A stretch of DNA of 64,000 nucleotides from Verrucomicrobiota bacterium (GCA_022709905.1 JAKLHY010000024.1:30621-94620); one strand, 5' to 3'. Shown: positions 15,879-25,002, numbered from the stretch's first letter. Notes: a model not told the origin generated them from the sequence alone. Made by a program: numbers and translations.

Positions 15879-16055
15879 TGCCACTGATCTTTTCCGGTCC
15901 GAGACCGGCCGAGAACCGGTGCGAGGACGATCGGATGCCGCCGTCACGGGGAAAGAGGCGGGCGCTGATCCCGAACAGGCCTAATCCCGGATGCCATGGA
16001 ATTCCCGCGATTCCCTTGGACATGTCAGGAACGCCACCGTAACGAGGCTCATGTT
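15879..16055 (+). other. Conserved non-coding tail of the cassette (copy 2) plus transposase scrap
   Basis: Repeats 5011-5190: CCGAGACCGGCCGAGAACCG at ~15901, GATCCCGAACAGGCCTAATC at ~15968, and finally the 24 bp CACCGTAACGAGGCTCATG... at 16032. That last piece in copy 1 is the truncation point of the transposase fragment. Homology ends at 16055, 20 bp before the next gene. Confidence 0.45.
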
Positions 16056-16074
16056 GGGATTAAACACACAAAAA

Positions 16075-16455
16075 ATGAAGCCTATGACAAACACCGTAGA
16101 AACAACGGAGGAACCGACCAAGAAGACCACCCCGAAAACCAAGACCACGAAAACACAAGACCCGAAGGCCGATACAGCACCGGCTGCAAAAGACAAGACT
16201 CCAAAACCGGGGAAAGTCAACAAGGCCAGCGCCGAGTTGGGTGACCGTCTGCCGACGACGATCGAGGAATTGAAGGCGACCAAAGGCGGATTAGTCTGCT
16301 TCCTATTCCTTTCCGGTAAGGAAAAGGCGGAGATCGCCAAGGAACTCAAAACCGCCTTCGGCCTGGGCGACACCCAGGCGGTTAAGATCGTGCGGCGAAT
16401 GAGCGGCCGGGCGCGGTTTTTCCGGCGGGTATTCGAGCTAATGGCGGCGAAGTAA
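16075..16455 (+). CDS. Small Lys/Thr-rich protein with HTH-like C-terminus
   Basis: A 126-residue protein from ATG 16075 (a second ATG at 16084). Residues 1-60 are low-complexity Lys/Thr/Pro/Ala (TTEEPTKKTTPKTKTTKT), likely disordered and DNA- or RNA-binding by charge. The C-terminal 60 residues (RLPTTIEELKATKGGLVCF, GKEKAEIAKELKTAFGLGD, TQAVKIVRRMSGRARFFRR) look like a small helical domain with a helix-turn-helix. I do not recognise a family. An excellent intrinsic terminator follows 22 bp downstream, which supports a real single-gene transcript. It directly follows cassette copy 2 and may have belonged to that element. Confidence 0.6.
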   Translation: MKPMTNTVETTEEPTKKTTPKTKTTKTQDPKADTAPAAKDKTPKPGKVNKASAELGDRLPTTIEELKATKGGLVCFLFLSGKEKAEIAKELKTAFGLGDTQAVKIVRRMSGRARFFRRVFELMAAK

Positions 16456-16477
16456 GGAACAGTCCAGCGACGTACAG

Positions 16478-16507
16478 GCCCCTGGAGAAATCCGGGGGCT
16501 TTTTTTA
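16478..16507 (+). terminator. Intrinsic terminator
   Basis: A 9-bp stem GCCCCTGGA/TCCGGGGGC (one G-U pair) closes a GAAA tetraloop and is followed by seven T. It ends the small gene at 16075-16455. Confidence 0.9.
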
Positions 16508-16615
16508 TGCCCTGATCGGCCGAGGAGGCCGCCATGAGACAAGCTGCGCGGACTGTGCGCGTTGCGTTGCTATGTTTTTGTTGCCAATCATTCATCCCAA
16601 TTTACACTCCGTTGC

Positions 16616-17416
16616 GTGCGAAATAACTTGCCCACAATCTTCGTGGTTCTGTTGGAAATGGCTGTTTGCTTTTCCTGTGCGCAAACCCCGGTGCCTCCTC
16701 TTGCCCAGCTCAAGAACGCGGCCGAAAAAGGCGATCCAATTGCCCAGGATCGACTGGCTGACGCCTATCAAAGTCGTCTTGATTTTACCACAGCGGAAGT
16801 CTGGTATCGCAAGGCCGCCCAAAAAGGCATCCCCAATTCACAATACCGCTTGGGGTGCAAGCTCTATGAGCGGTCAACCAAGCCATGGTCGGCAAAGGAA
16901 ACGCGGCAGGCCGAAACCGAGGAAGCGATCCAATGGTTTCTACGGGCGGCCAACCAGGGGCATTTTGAGGCACAAGTTCAGCTTGCTTCACTTTGTACCG
17001 ATGGCAAATACCTGCCTCAGGATAATGCGGAAGCTTACAAATGGCTCACGGTGGCCATGCGATCTCCCACGCCGATAGTACCGCGTGTGCACCGAGACAA
17101 TCTTATCCTCAAAATGACCCAGGAGCAGATTCAGGAAGGGGAAAGGCGGGCCAAGGCTTTTGTTCCGCACAAGACAACCGTAGATGAGCTGCCCGAGCCT
17201 GCTTTTCTAAAGCAGATTAAGCTGAATGGCATCACGGGTATCGGCAACAATCGGTTGGCGATGATCAATGGGAAACCTCTGGGTGTTGGCGAGCAAGGAT
17301 CAATTAAAGTCGCCAATCATTCTCTCAATATCCGCTGTGTCAGCATTCAGGACACGGCGGTAAAGATAACCGTCGAAAACTACTCAGGTTTTCTCCTGCT
17401 CCGAATGCCGGACTAG
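16616..17416 (+). CDS. Secreted Sel1-repeat protein
   Basis: A 266-residue protein. I chose GTG 16616, which gives a signal peptide (LPTIFVVLLEMAVCFSCAQ, cleavage near CAQ or a lipobox-like SC). ATG 16658 and TTG 16562 are alternatives. Three Sel1/TPR-like repeats follow: AAEKGDPIAQDRLADAYQS, YRKAAQKGIPNSQYRLGCK and LRAANQGHFEAQVQLASLC. The last 75 residues (LNGITGIGNNRLAMINGKPLG then VKITVEN) form a beta-rich domain similar to the C-terminal domain of GspB/PilP-type secretion accessory proteins. Sel1 proteins mediate protein contacts in the periplasm. Location upstream of the CRISPR block seems incidental. Confidence 0.75.
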   Translation: MRNNLPTIFVVLLEMAVCFSCAQTPVPPLAQLKNAAEKGDPIAQDRLADAYQSRLDFTTAEVWYRKAAQKGIPNSQYRLGCKLYERSTKPWSAKETRQAETEEAIQWFLRAANQGHFEAQVQLASLCTDGKYLPQDNAEAYKWLTVAMRSPTPIVPRVHRDNLILKMTQEQIQEGERRAKAFVPHKTTVDELPEPAFLKQIKLNGITGIGNNRLAMINGKPLGVGEQGSIKVANHSLNIRCVSIQDTAVKITVENYSGFLLLRMPD

Positions 17417-17528
17417 AAACCGATGGGTCCCAACAACTGGCGAAGCCTTCCGAGCAGTTTTTTGTCGAGACTCTTCTCATCGGTGCGAATGTCGATTGGC
17501 ATTCGGCTTGCTGGATTTAACCTTCTCT

Positions 17529-18392
17529 ATGGCAAGAAGTAGAAGAAGGAAAAATGATCCGTTGGAACTGATTGCCCCCATTGCGGGTTTAGTGATGTTG
17601 GTAGGAATGGTCTCGCCCAAAGCCCGTGAGGCCATCTTTGCCGTCAGCATCGCCGCCTTCTGGCTCATGGGTATATTCCTGGTAGGATTGATTTGCTTCG
17701 GCATTTACAGATGGACGACACGATCGCTGAGGTCAACTTCGAGCCGCTCACTCCCTGAATCATCTTCCGATGAGACAAGTTCACTTTCTGTGATCGTCCC
17801 TGAAATGGAAGTTCCGAACCAAACTCGAAACACCCGGCAGAAGTCAATAGCTGAGCTTCTGGAGCAACTCCACTCTATCGATTGGTTCCAATTTGAGAAG
17901 CTGGTTGCGCTGACTTATCGGAAACTGGGCTACATGGTGACCCGGAGAGGCGGAGCAAATCCTGATGGGGGCATTGACCTCCTGATTGAAAAGGAGGGGC
18001 AGCGGACAGCGGTCCAGTGCAAACACTGGAAAGCCTGGAAAGTGGGGGTCAAGGCGGTGCGTGAATTCCTGGGGGCTCTGACCGATGCTGGAATTCAGAA
18101 AGGGATTTTCATTACGCTTCGAGGCTACAGTTCTGAGGCAAGGCAATTGGCCGAAAAGCATGGCATTGAAATCGTCCATGAGGTGGGGCTGGCGAAATTA
18201 CTTGAGGCAACAGACGCCAATTACGATCCTGAAACGCTGGCGATCCTCCGGGATACATCCAAGTACTGTCCGAAGTGCGAACGGGAGATGGTTTTGCGGA
18301 CCGCCGCTAAAGGTGCGGGAGCAGGCAAACAGTTCTGGGGTTGCTCAGGCTACCCGAGGTGTCGGTATACGATGCCCGTGTCGGAAGACTAA
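17529..18392 (+). CDS. Membrane-anchored Mrr-like restriction endonuclease with zinc ribbon
   Basis: A 287-residue protein from ATG 17529; an upstream TTG at 17496 is less likely. Two membrane helices lie at ~14-30 and ~40-62. A linker follows, then an Mrr-type nuclease domain: IDWFQFEKLVALTYRKLGY, NPDGGIDLLIEKEGQ with D150, AVQCKHW with Q163 and K165 (the D-QxK active site), and KGIFITLRGYSSEARQLAE. The C-terminus is a topoisomerase-type C4 zinc ribbon (YCPKCEREMVLR ... FWGCSGYPRCRYT). Such proteins cut foreign or modified DNA. Membrane anchoring would place it at the entry site. It lies 115 bp before cas3, so a shared defence island is probable. Confidence 0.85.
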   Translation: MARSRRRKNDPLELIAPIAGLVMLVGMVSPKAREAIFAVSIAAFWLMGIFLVGLICFGIYRWTTRSLRSTSSRSLPESSSDETSSLSVIVPEMEVPNQTRNTRQKSIAELLEQLHSIDWFQFEKLVALTYRKLGYMVTRRGGANPDGGIDLLIEKEGQRTAVQCKHWKAWKVGVKAVREFLGALTDAGIQKGIFITLRGYSSEARQLAEKHGIEIVHEVGLAKLLEATDANYDPETLAILRDTSKYCPKCEREMVLRTAAKGAGAGKQFWGCSGYPRCRYTMPVSED

Positions 18393-18458
18393 AAGCCATC
18401 GATCTCTTTTGCAGAAATGAGGGAATCGATGCTACAAAATTGAGCCGAAGAAAAATAT

Positions 18459-18487
18459 GGGGGTTGGACCGTATTTGACCAACCCCC
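18459..18487 (+). promoter_or_regulatory. Strong inverted repeat before cas3
   Basis: GGGGGTTGG and CCAACCCCC form a perfect 9-bp stem with an 11-nt loop, ending 20 bp before the cas3 ATG. There is no T-run. It could be an operator, an attenuator or an end of the operon leader. No copy was noticed elsewhere in the window. Confidence 0.5.
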
Positions 18488-18507
18488 TATGCTTAAATCT
18501 TGAGGTA

Positions 18508-21132
18508 ATGGATCCGGACAACATTCATTTTTGGGCGAAGACCACGAAGAATGCCGAGGGAATAGATATGCCCGGCATTTCTGTCTATGACCACTGCCTC
18601 AATGTCGGTTGCGTGGCGGAGGCGCTGATCGCGGCGTTGCCGCCACGCGTGCAAGCCTTGCTCCCGCCGGGCGCGGTCACACTGGCGGCGCTGCATGACA
18701 TCGGGAAGATCACGCTTGGCTTCCAGGCCAAGTGTCCGATGTGGCTGGAAGACGACCGGTTGCCGAAGTTCTCACCGGGCGAGATTGTGCTATCCGTTTC
18801 CGATCATGCTTTGGTCAGCCAGGTGTTCCTCCAAAATTCGCTTCAGCCTGCGCCTGCCCGGCTCTGGGCCGCTGCCGTTGGTGCGCATCATGGTCGGCCG
18901 AAAGGTAGAACTGCGCAGTTACCCAAAAGCACGCCGGAAGCCCTCGCCAAATGGGCGGAGCTTCATCGCGGCAAACTTGCTCGGGAACTTATTTCACTAT
19001 TTGGCGCTCTACCTGACTTACCGCCTGATCCTCGCTTCGTTCCGCATCACTCCGACCTGTGGCTTCTCGCAGGACTCATAACTGTCGCGGACTGGATTGG
19101 TTCGAACGAAACGTGGTTCTCACCCAAACGTGGGCTGCCACAGGAAGTTGCCCGGCAGCAGGCGCGGAGCGCGCTGGTTCGGATCGGCTGGCCGGGTGGG
19201 CGGCTCAAGCAGACCGACTTTGCGACCGCATTCTTCGCCGGACAGCAAACCCCTTTCATCCCGAATCCGCTGCAACAGGCCGTGGTGGAGGCCGCACAAG
19301 CTCCCGGCGTCATCATCATCGAAGGCCCAATGGGCTGCGGCAAAACCGAGGCAGCCCTGTTCGCCGCACAGCAATGGATCGCTGTCGGCCCCAACCACGG
19401 AATCTACTTTGCGCTCCCCACCCAGGTGACCAGCAACCGGATTCACAAGCGCGTCGAACAATTCCTCCGCAATACGCTGGTGGACGAAGCGCCGCTGCGA
19501 CTGGCCCACGGAAACGCCTGGCTAGAAGACGATTTCGATCTTCGCCTCCGGCCGACGTTCCACTGGCGATCCGATAGAAGCAGTGACGACCCCGCCGAGA
19601 GTGTTCGTGAATCCCGCTCTTGGTTTGCCTCGGCCAAACAAGCACTACTGGCCACTTACGGTGTGGGCACAATTGACCAAGCTCTTCAAGCCGTGGTGGC
19701 GGTGAAACACTTCTTTGTCAGGCGTTTTGCCCTCGCCGGCAAGGTCGTCATCCTCGACGAAGTCCATTCCTACGACATCTACACCGGCACGCTCGTCGCG
19801 GCGCTCATCCGCGAGCTGGTGAATCTCCGCTGTTCTGTCGTCGTCCTGAGCGCCACGCTCACCGCCGCCCGGCGCAGGGAATTGCTCAAGGGAGCGGGTG
19901 TAATCGAAACCGATTCGCCGCAAACCTACCCGCTCATCACCACAGGCGTAAACGGAAACGCCCGACACTTCGCCCCTGACTGGAAATCGAAACGCCGCAT
20001 CGCTCTGCGTCCGGCTGTTATCCCCGAAGCCGAAACTGTTGCCGAGCTTGTCCGGCGCGCCGAGGCCGGTCAACAGGTTCTCTGGATTCGCAACACGGTG
20101 ATCGAGGCGCAGGAAGCATTTCGAGAGGCTTGTTGCTCAGCGCGTGAATGCCTCGTGCGCGTCGGCCTGCTGCACAGCCGGTTTCCCTTTCAACGCCGCG
20201 CGCAACTTGAGGACGACTGGCTGGAACGGCTCGGCAAAAACCGTCCCGCCGATGGGCCAGGCTCCATCCTCATAGCAACCCAGGTCGTGGAGCAAAGCGT
20301 GGACATCGACTTGGATTTCATCATCTCCGACCTCGCTCCCACCGATATGCTACTTCAGCGCCTCGGACGCTTGTGGCGGCACGAACGTCCCCACCGCCCC
20401 ACCTCGCAACCGGAGTTTTGGATTCGCCTACCGGAGTTGCCTGCCAATGCGGATGCCGGCGCATTGAAAAAGTCCTTCGGACGCAGTGCCCGCGTCTATG
20501 CGCCTTATGTCCTCTTGCGGACGATGGATGTCTGGCAATCGCAAACGGAAATCAATCTCCCAGCCGATATCCGCCCACTGCTCGAAGCCACCTACGCCGA
20601 ACCGGACAAGAACGAGGCAGACGCCTGGAGGGAAGTCCATGCGGAATTGGAAACCGAGAAGGCCACCCTTGCCGCCAATGCTGCTGCCGCCACCCGTGTG
20701 CTGGGCAATCCCGTGCTCGCCGACAAGGAGGAAATCCTCACCCGGCGCAAAGGCCCTCCCACCACACCGGTCATCCTGCTTCGCTCCATCACGGGCGGGC
20801 TCAACGGCCTCACCACGCTCGCGGCGCTTGATGGCTCGCGCGTCGAAATAAGCGAACACGAATGGCGGCGTGCCCATGCCCGCTTCCTGCTCGAATGGAT
20901 GGTGCGCGCCCCGCATTGGATGGTTCCCGCGAATGCGCCCCGCCCGCGATGGCTCGACCTGCACGGTCCTTCCGATGCTGTGGTCGCCGTGGTGCGCGAC
21001 GACGGGCGCTGCCTTTTCGGCGAAGACGTTTCCCCGATGACATACGATCCGCGCCTCGGCCTTTTTGCCGAACGCGCTCCACAACCCGCACCGCAAACCT
21101 GGAAGGACGACGACGATGAATTTGACTATTGA
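18508..21132 (+). CDS. cas3: CRISPR-associated helicase/nuclease Cas3 (type I-E)
   Basis: An 874-residue protein from ATG 18508, preceded by GAGG. It is recruited by Cascade to shred target DNA. The N-terminal HD nuclease has H29 (VYDHCLNVG), H63-D64 (LHDIGK) and ALVSQVFL/GAHHGRP further on. The SF2 helicase follows with Walker A GPMGCGKTEAALF, DEVH box VVILDEVHSYD, SATL motif VVVLSATLT, and motif VI region IATQVVEQSVDIDLD...QRLGRLWRHER. Length equals that of E. coli Cas3 (888). The gene overlaps cse1 by 17 bp and heads an eight-gene operon. All core motifs are intact, so interference should be functional. Confidence 0.96.
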   Translation: MDPDNIHFWAKTTKNAEGIDMPGISVYDHCLNVGCVAEALIAALPPRVQALLPPGAVTLAALHDIGKITLGFQAKCPMWLEDDRLPKFSPGEIVLSVSDHALVSQVFLQNSLQPAPARLWAAAVGAHHGRPKGRTAQLPKSTPEALAKWAELHRGKLARELISLFGALPDLPPDPRFVPHHSDLWLLAGLITVADWIGSNETWFSPKRGLPQEVARQQARSALVRIGWPGGRLKQTDFATAFFAGQQTPFIPNPLQQAVVEAAQAPGVIIIEGPMGCGKTEAALFAAQQWIAVGPNHGIYFALPTQVTSNRIHKRVEQFLRNTLVDEAPLRLAHGNAWLEDDFDLRLRPTFHWRSDRSSDDPAESVRESRSWFASAKQALLATYGVGTIDQALQAVVAVKHFFVRRFALAGKVVILDEVHSYDIYTGTLVAALIRELVNLRCSVVVLSATLTAARRRELLKGAGVIETDSPQTYPLITTGVNGNARHFAPDWKSKRRIALRPAVIPEAETVAELVRRAEAGQQVLWIRNTVIEAQEAFREACCSARECLVRVGLLHSRFPFQRRAQLEDDWLERLGKNRPADGPGSILIATQVVEQSVDIDLDFIISDLAPTDMLLQRLGRLWRHERPHRPTSQPEFWIRLPELPANADAGALKKSFGRSARVYAPYVLLRTMDVWQSQTEINLPADIRPLLEATYAEPDKNEADAWREVHAELETEKATLAANAAAATRVLGNPVLADKEEILTRRKGPPTTPVILLRSITGGLNGLTTLAALDGSRVEISEHEWRRAHARFLLEWMVRAPHWMVPANAPRPRWLDLHGPSDAVVAVVRDDGRCLFGEDVSPMTYDPRLGLFAERAPQPAPQTWKDDDDEFDY

Positions 21133-22576
21133 CCCTTGGATTCCAGCGCTTCGTGCCGATGGCCGCCGCGAACTGTTCAGCCTCCAAGACCTGTTCGCCC
21201 AGGCCCACAACCTGCGCGACCTCGCCGCCAAGCCGCACGAACGCATCGCCCTCATGCGCCTGCTGCTCTGCATCACCCAGGCCGCGCTCGACGGCCCGGC
21301 GGACGAAGCGGCATGGGAAACGTGCGAACCGCTCATCCAACCGCGCGTCCGCGACTATCTGGCGAAGTGGAAGGCGGCGTTTGAATTGTTTGGAGACGGT
21401 CAACGGTTTCTGCAAGTGAAACCAGGGAGTATCGCCGATCCCGCCCCAGTCATGGAGAACGAAGGCATCACGCGACTGAACCTTTGTCTCGCATCTGGAG
21501 AGAGCAACGCCACCCTCTTTGACAATTCAGCTTCGGATGCAAGAGAATTCAGCGCAGCCCAAGCAGCACTATACCTCCTGACCTACCAGTGCTATTCACC
21601 ATTGCTTGGGCGCGGCTATAAGGGGCGTTCTCCGTGTGCTGACGAAAGCATGCTCCATTCGTTTCTTCTGGGCGAAAACTTGCTTGGAACGATCCACCTG
21701 AACCTCTTGACCTTGGAGACAATCACCGACTGCTATTCACCATCAGGTGCAGGCCGCCCAGTTTGGGAGATCAAACTTACCAAGAAGCCTTCAAATACAG
21801 AATTGCATGCCCTTACTCAAAGCTACCTGGGCCGTCTTGTTCCGCTCGCGCGAGCCATTTGGCTGGATTCTTACAGGACTATGACCCTCGCGAACGCACT
21901 GGTTTACGAAGGCATGGAGGACTCGGGCTTTCGGGAAGCTACTGCAACGGTCGTCGCAAGGAACTCCAAGGTTGTGCCTTTGAGCATCCGCGCAGACAAA
22001 GCGATTTGGCGCGAGTTGCCCGCGATCTGCGTCAAGGGTCGGCAGACGGACGGCGTCTCAGGCCCGCTGGCCTTGCGCAATCCGATTCCCGATTCCGGAA
22101 TTACCATTTGGTCAGGTGCGATGATCTTCCCGAAGAAGAACGCGAAGATCGAGGATGTGGTTGAATCCACCTACTCAATCCCGCCGGGCATGTTCACTGA
22201 GTTGGGCCGTGCCGCGTATGAACGAGGCATCGCCCATGCGGAGGAGCGCGAGGGCGTCTTGATTCAAGCGGTCAAAACCTACGCCGCCACCTTGAAGATT
22301 GGCTCTCCCGCCTACGATCGCGCCCGACAACAGTTCTGGACACGCGTCGAACAACACCTGCCTGCCCTCTTTGCTCTCGCCCGCAACCCGGATCTTTTCG
22401 CCGACATCCCCAGCAGCGATTGGGGCATTGCTGTCACCGATGCGGCGCTCGGAGCCTATGAACAATCTTGTCCGCGCCAGAGCCCACGCCAGATCGAAGC
22501 CTACGCGCTCGGCTTGCGTAAACTTGCCTATCGTCCGAAACCAAATCCTGAACCCAAGTCCAAAGCCCATGAGTGA
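21116..22576 (+). CDS. cse1: Cascade large subunit Cse1 (CasA/Cas8e)
   Basis: 486 residues from ATG 21116, inside the cas3 end. It begins NLTIDPWIPALRADGRREL, the standard Cse1 opening (WIPV-type), followed by FSLQDLFAQAHNLRDLAAK and a LLCITQAALDGPADEAAWE helix. Later blocks: GMEDSGFREATATVV and SGITIWSGAMIFPKKNAKI. Cse1 recognises the PAM and recruits Cas3. The size is near the family norm of ~500. It overlaps cse2 by 8 bp. No frameshift is seen. Confidence 0.93.
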   Translation: MNLTIDPWIPALRADGRRELFSLQDLFAQAHNLRDLAAKPHERIALMRLLLCITQAALDGPADEAAWETCEPLIQPRVRDYLAKWKAAFELFGDGQRFLQVKPGSIADPAPVMENEGITRLNLCLASGESNATLFDNSASDAREFSAAQAALYLLTYQCYSPLLGRGYKGRSPCADESMLHSFLLGENLLGTIHLNLLTLETITDCYSPSGAGRPVWEIKLTKKPSNTELHALTQSYLGRLVPLARAIWLDSYRTMTLANALVYEGMEDSGFREATATVVARNSKVVPLSIRADKAIWRELPAICVKGRQTDGVSGPLALRNPIPDSGITIWSGAMIFPKKNAKIEDVVESTYSIPPGMFTELGRAAYERGIAHAEEREGVLIQAVKTYAATLKIGSPAYDRARQQFWTRVEQHLPALFALARNPDLFADIPSSDWGIAVTDAALGAYEQSCPRQSPRQIEAYALGLRKLAYRPKPNPEPKSKAHE

Positions 22577-23114
22577 AACCAAACGTACCCCCAAGGATCG
22601 CGCCGCCGATTTCGTCGGCGCGCTGCGCCGCGCCTGCAATGACCGCGGCAAACTTGCCACCCTCCGTCGCGGCCTCACCGAGAATCCGCGTCTGCACGTG
22701 GACGCCTGGCCCGTCATTGCCAGCCTCGGCGGCGACATCGGCCAGCCCGCATATGTGGCCATCGCGGCGCTCTTTGCCATCCATCCCGATGAATCCACCG
22801 CCCGCAGCTTTGGCGAAACTTGCCGTCGCCTTGCCCAAGGCGACAGCAAGGACATCGCGAAGAGCTTCGAGCACCGCTTCCGTCGCCTGCTTGCCTGCGA
22901 CAGCGTCGAGGATGTGATCGGCCAGCTTCGCTCCTGGATTCGCCTCGCTGCCAGCAAGGGCATTGGAGTGAACTATGAAAGCCTCTTTGCCGACCTTTGG
23001 AACTGGCCGTGGTATTCGGACGACATACGCATAAAATGGGCCAAAGCCTTCTGGCAATCAGGCGAAGCCGCCGTCCCCGAGGCGATTCCAACCTCCAACC
23101 CCGCATTTGTATGA
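22569..23114 (+). CDS. cse2: Cascade small subunit Cse2 (CasB)
   Basis: 181 residues from ATG 22569. An all-helical protein with AADFVGALRRACNDRGKLAT then LRRGLTENPRL, YVAIAALFAIHPDE, SFGETCRRLAQGDSKDI and RRFRRLLACDSVEDVIGQL-type helices (read as HRFRRLLACDSVED). These are the hallmarks of CasB. Two copies sit along the crRNA spine and stabilise the R-loop. Length is typical (160-200). It is coupled to cas6e by an ATGA overlap. Confidence 0.9.
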   Translation: MSETKRTPKDRAADFVGALRRACNDRGKLATLRRGLTENPRLHVDAWPVIASLGGDIGQPAYVAIAALFAIHPDESTARSFGETCRRLAQGDSKDIAKSFEHRFRRLLACDSVEDVIGQLRSWIRLAASKGIGVNYESLFADLWNWPWYSDDIRIKWAKAFWQSGEAAVPEAIPTSNPAFV

Positions 23115-23785
23115 GTACGGCAACCCTTGAGACTCCGACCGCCACCCCCACGCTGCACCTCACACAGATTCTCGTTTCCTACGAGGACGCCATCCGTCTG
23201 CTCCGCATTCGCGACACCTACGATTGGCACCAGCGCGTTTGGCAGGCCTTCGGCGGTCGAGATGGCCAAGTCCGCGACTTTCTCGTCCGCGTGGACCGAA
23301 AAGAAGAAGACTATCGTGTTCTGATTCTTTCCCGCTCCGTTCCCGCTAAGCCCGATTGGTGTCCCACAGATTGCTTCGGCACCAAGGATATTCCCGAGCG
23401 TTTCTTCGCGCGCACCCGCTACCGGTTCAGCCTTCTGGCCAACCCAACCTGGAAGCCGGTGAAGGACAAGGACGGCAACTACATCGCCGACGCCAAGAAA
23501 CGCAAGCGTCGCGCGATTACCAAACGCGAAGATCTGATCACCTGGCTGCAACGCAAAGCCGAATCTGGAGGCTTCCAGGTTTCTGCCGACTCGCTTCGGA
23601 CCCTTCCGCGTGGCCAGGAATACTTCCACAAAGACAGGCGCTCGCACGGCACGCACACCGCCGTCGAGTTCCAGGGTGAACTTACAGTCACCGATCCAAC
23701 GCAGTTCCGCGTCACCGTCGCCTCCGGCATCGGCTCGGCCAAGGCCTTCGGCTTCGGCCTGCTCGTGTTGGCACCGATTTCCTGA
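23111..23785 (+). CDS. cas6e: crRNA-processing endoribonuclease Cas6e (CasE/Cse3)
   Basis: A 224-residue RAMP protein. H40 in DTYDWHQRVWQAF is the expected catalytic His. The GIGSAKAFGFGLLVLAP tail is the Gly-rich loop of Cas6. It cuts at the base of the repeat hairpin and stays bound as the Cascade head. In E. coli the gene follows cas5. Here it stands between cse2 and cas7, so the order is permuted. A 38-bp gap to cas7 with a new start site follows; this is the only gap within the Cascade genes. Confidence 0.93.
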   Translation: MSTATLETPTATPTLHLTQILVSYEDAIRLLRIRDTYDWHQRVWQAFGGRDGQVRDFLVRVDRKEEDYRVLILSRSVPAKPDWCPTDCFGTKDIPERFFARTRYRFSLLANPTWKPVKDKDGNYIADAKKRKRRAITKREDLITWLQRKAESGGFQVSADSLRTLPRGQEYFHKDRRSHGTHTAVEFQGELTVTDPTQFRVTVASGIGSAKAFGFGLLVLAPIS

Positions 23786-23823
23786 TCTCTCAACAATCAA
23801 CTTTTAACCCTCAACAAAACAAA

Positions 23824-25002
23824 ATGAAACTGATTGAACTCCACATCCTCCAATCGTTCCCTGTCTCCTGTCTGAACCGTGATGACGTCGGCTCGCCCAA
23901 GACTGCCGTCTTCGGCGGCGTCAACCGCGCCAGGCTTTCCAGCCAGTCGCTCAAACGACCGATTAGACTCGCACTTCAAGAACAAGCGCCCTCCATATTT
24001 GCAGGCGAGCGCAGCAAGCTGATCATCATCCCACTGGCAGATCGGATCGAAAAGATCGGCGTAGAACGCGAACGCGCATTGGAGCTTGCCCGCGCTACGG
24101 GGGCTTATTTGGCAACATTGGACGAGAAAGCTGCCGCCAAGGGAGTCGAGAAAGTGAAAACCCTCATGTTTCTTTCTCCGGCGGAACTCGACAGCATTGC
24201 CAAAGATCTCGCTCATGCGTCGAAAGCAGCGCCCCCGGCCGCATCACAGCCCGACGAATCTGGCGCGAAGATAAAGAAGAAGGGAGACAGCAGTCTGGAC
24301 GTAGGCAAGATCGCAGCAAAAGCCTGTAACAATGTGGCGCTTAAAGACGCGGCAGACATCGCTCTGTTCGGTCGTATGGTCGCGAGTGATCATTCCATTA
24401 CGGTGGAAGGGGCCGCCATGTTTGGCCATGCTCTTTCCACACACAAGGCCGACAACGATCTGGATTTTTTTACAGCCGTTGATGACCGTCAAAAGGAAGA
24501 CCCCACCGTCGGCGAAGAAGATCGGACAGGCAGTGGAATGATGGGAACTTTGGAATTCTCCTCCGCTGTCTACTACCGCTACGTGGCACTAAACTTGGAT
24601 CAACTATTCTACCAGACAGATCGAGACGGCAAACCAAGCGCGAATCTGAGCAGTCTTCTTGGGGCGGATCACCTGTCAATTCGGCAGAAGATCGTCGACG
24701 CCTTTATTCGCGCCACGCTCATGACCGTTCCCGGCGCGCGGAAGAACTCCATGAACGCCCACACCCTTCCTGGATGCGTAATCGGAACATTCAAGTCCGC
24801 CGGACAACCCGTCCAGTTGATCAATGCCTTCGAAACGCCCGTTCGCCCGAAATCCGGACTGATGAATGCCTCTATCGAAGCCCTGAAGGCTCATCACGCC
24901 CAACTGAAGGAAACGTGGGGTATTGCCTGCGATGAGGAAGTGATCCTGCCCAACAAGAACCTCAACGCCTTCTGCGAGGCCCTCACCAAGCATGTTAGCT
25001 AA
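23824..25002 (+). CDS. cas7: Cascade backbone subunit Cas7e (CasC/Cse4)
   Basis: 392 residues. It begins KLIELHILQSFPVSCLNRD followed by DVGSPKTAVFGGVNRARLS and SQSLKRPIR, the classic Cas7e N-terminus. Later blocks are ADIALFGRMVASDHSITVE, GTLEFSSAVYYRYVALNLD and PGARKNSMNAHTLP. Six copies normally coat the spacer part of the crRNA. The stretch at ~130-155 (KAAPPAASQPDESGAKIKKKG) is an unusual charged insert in the thumb region. It overlaps cas5 by 11 bp. Confidence 0.95.
   Translation: MKLIELHILQSFPVSCLNRDDVGSPKTAVFGGVNRARLSSQSLKRPIRLALQEQAPSIFAGERSKLIIIPLADRIEKIGVERERALELARATGAYLATLDEKAAAKGVEKVKTLMFLSPAELDSIAKDLAHASKAAPPAASQPDESGAKIKKKGDSSLDVGKIAAKACNNVALKDAADIALFGRMVASDHSITVEGAAMFGHALSTHKADNDLDFFTAVDDRQKEDPTVGEEDRTGSGMMGTLEFSSAVYYRYVALNLDQLFYQTDRDGKPSANLSSLLGADHLSIRQKIVDAFIRATLMTVPGARKNSMNAHTLPGCVIGTFKSAGQPVQLINAFETPVRPKSGLMNASIEALKAHHAQLKETWGIACDEEVILPNKNLNAFCEALTKHVS

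Noticed and set aside
20428..21415. Long open frames on the minus strand opposite cas3/cse1
   Set aside because: GC-rich shadow frames: no domain, no start signal, and the plus-strand genes are certain.
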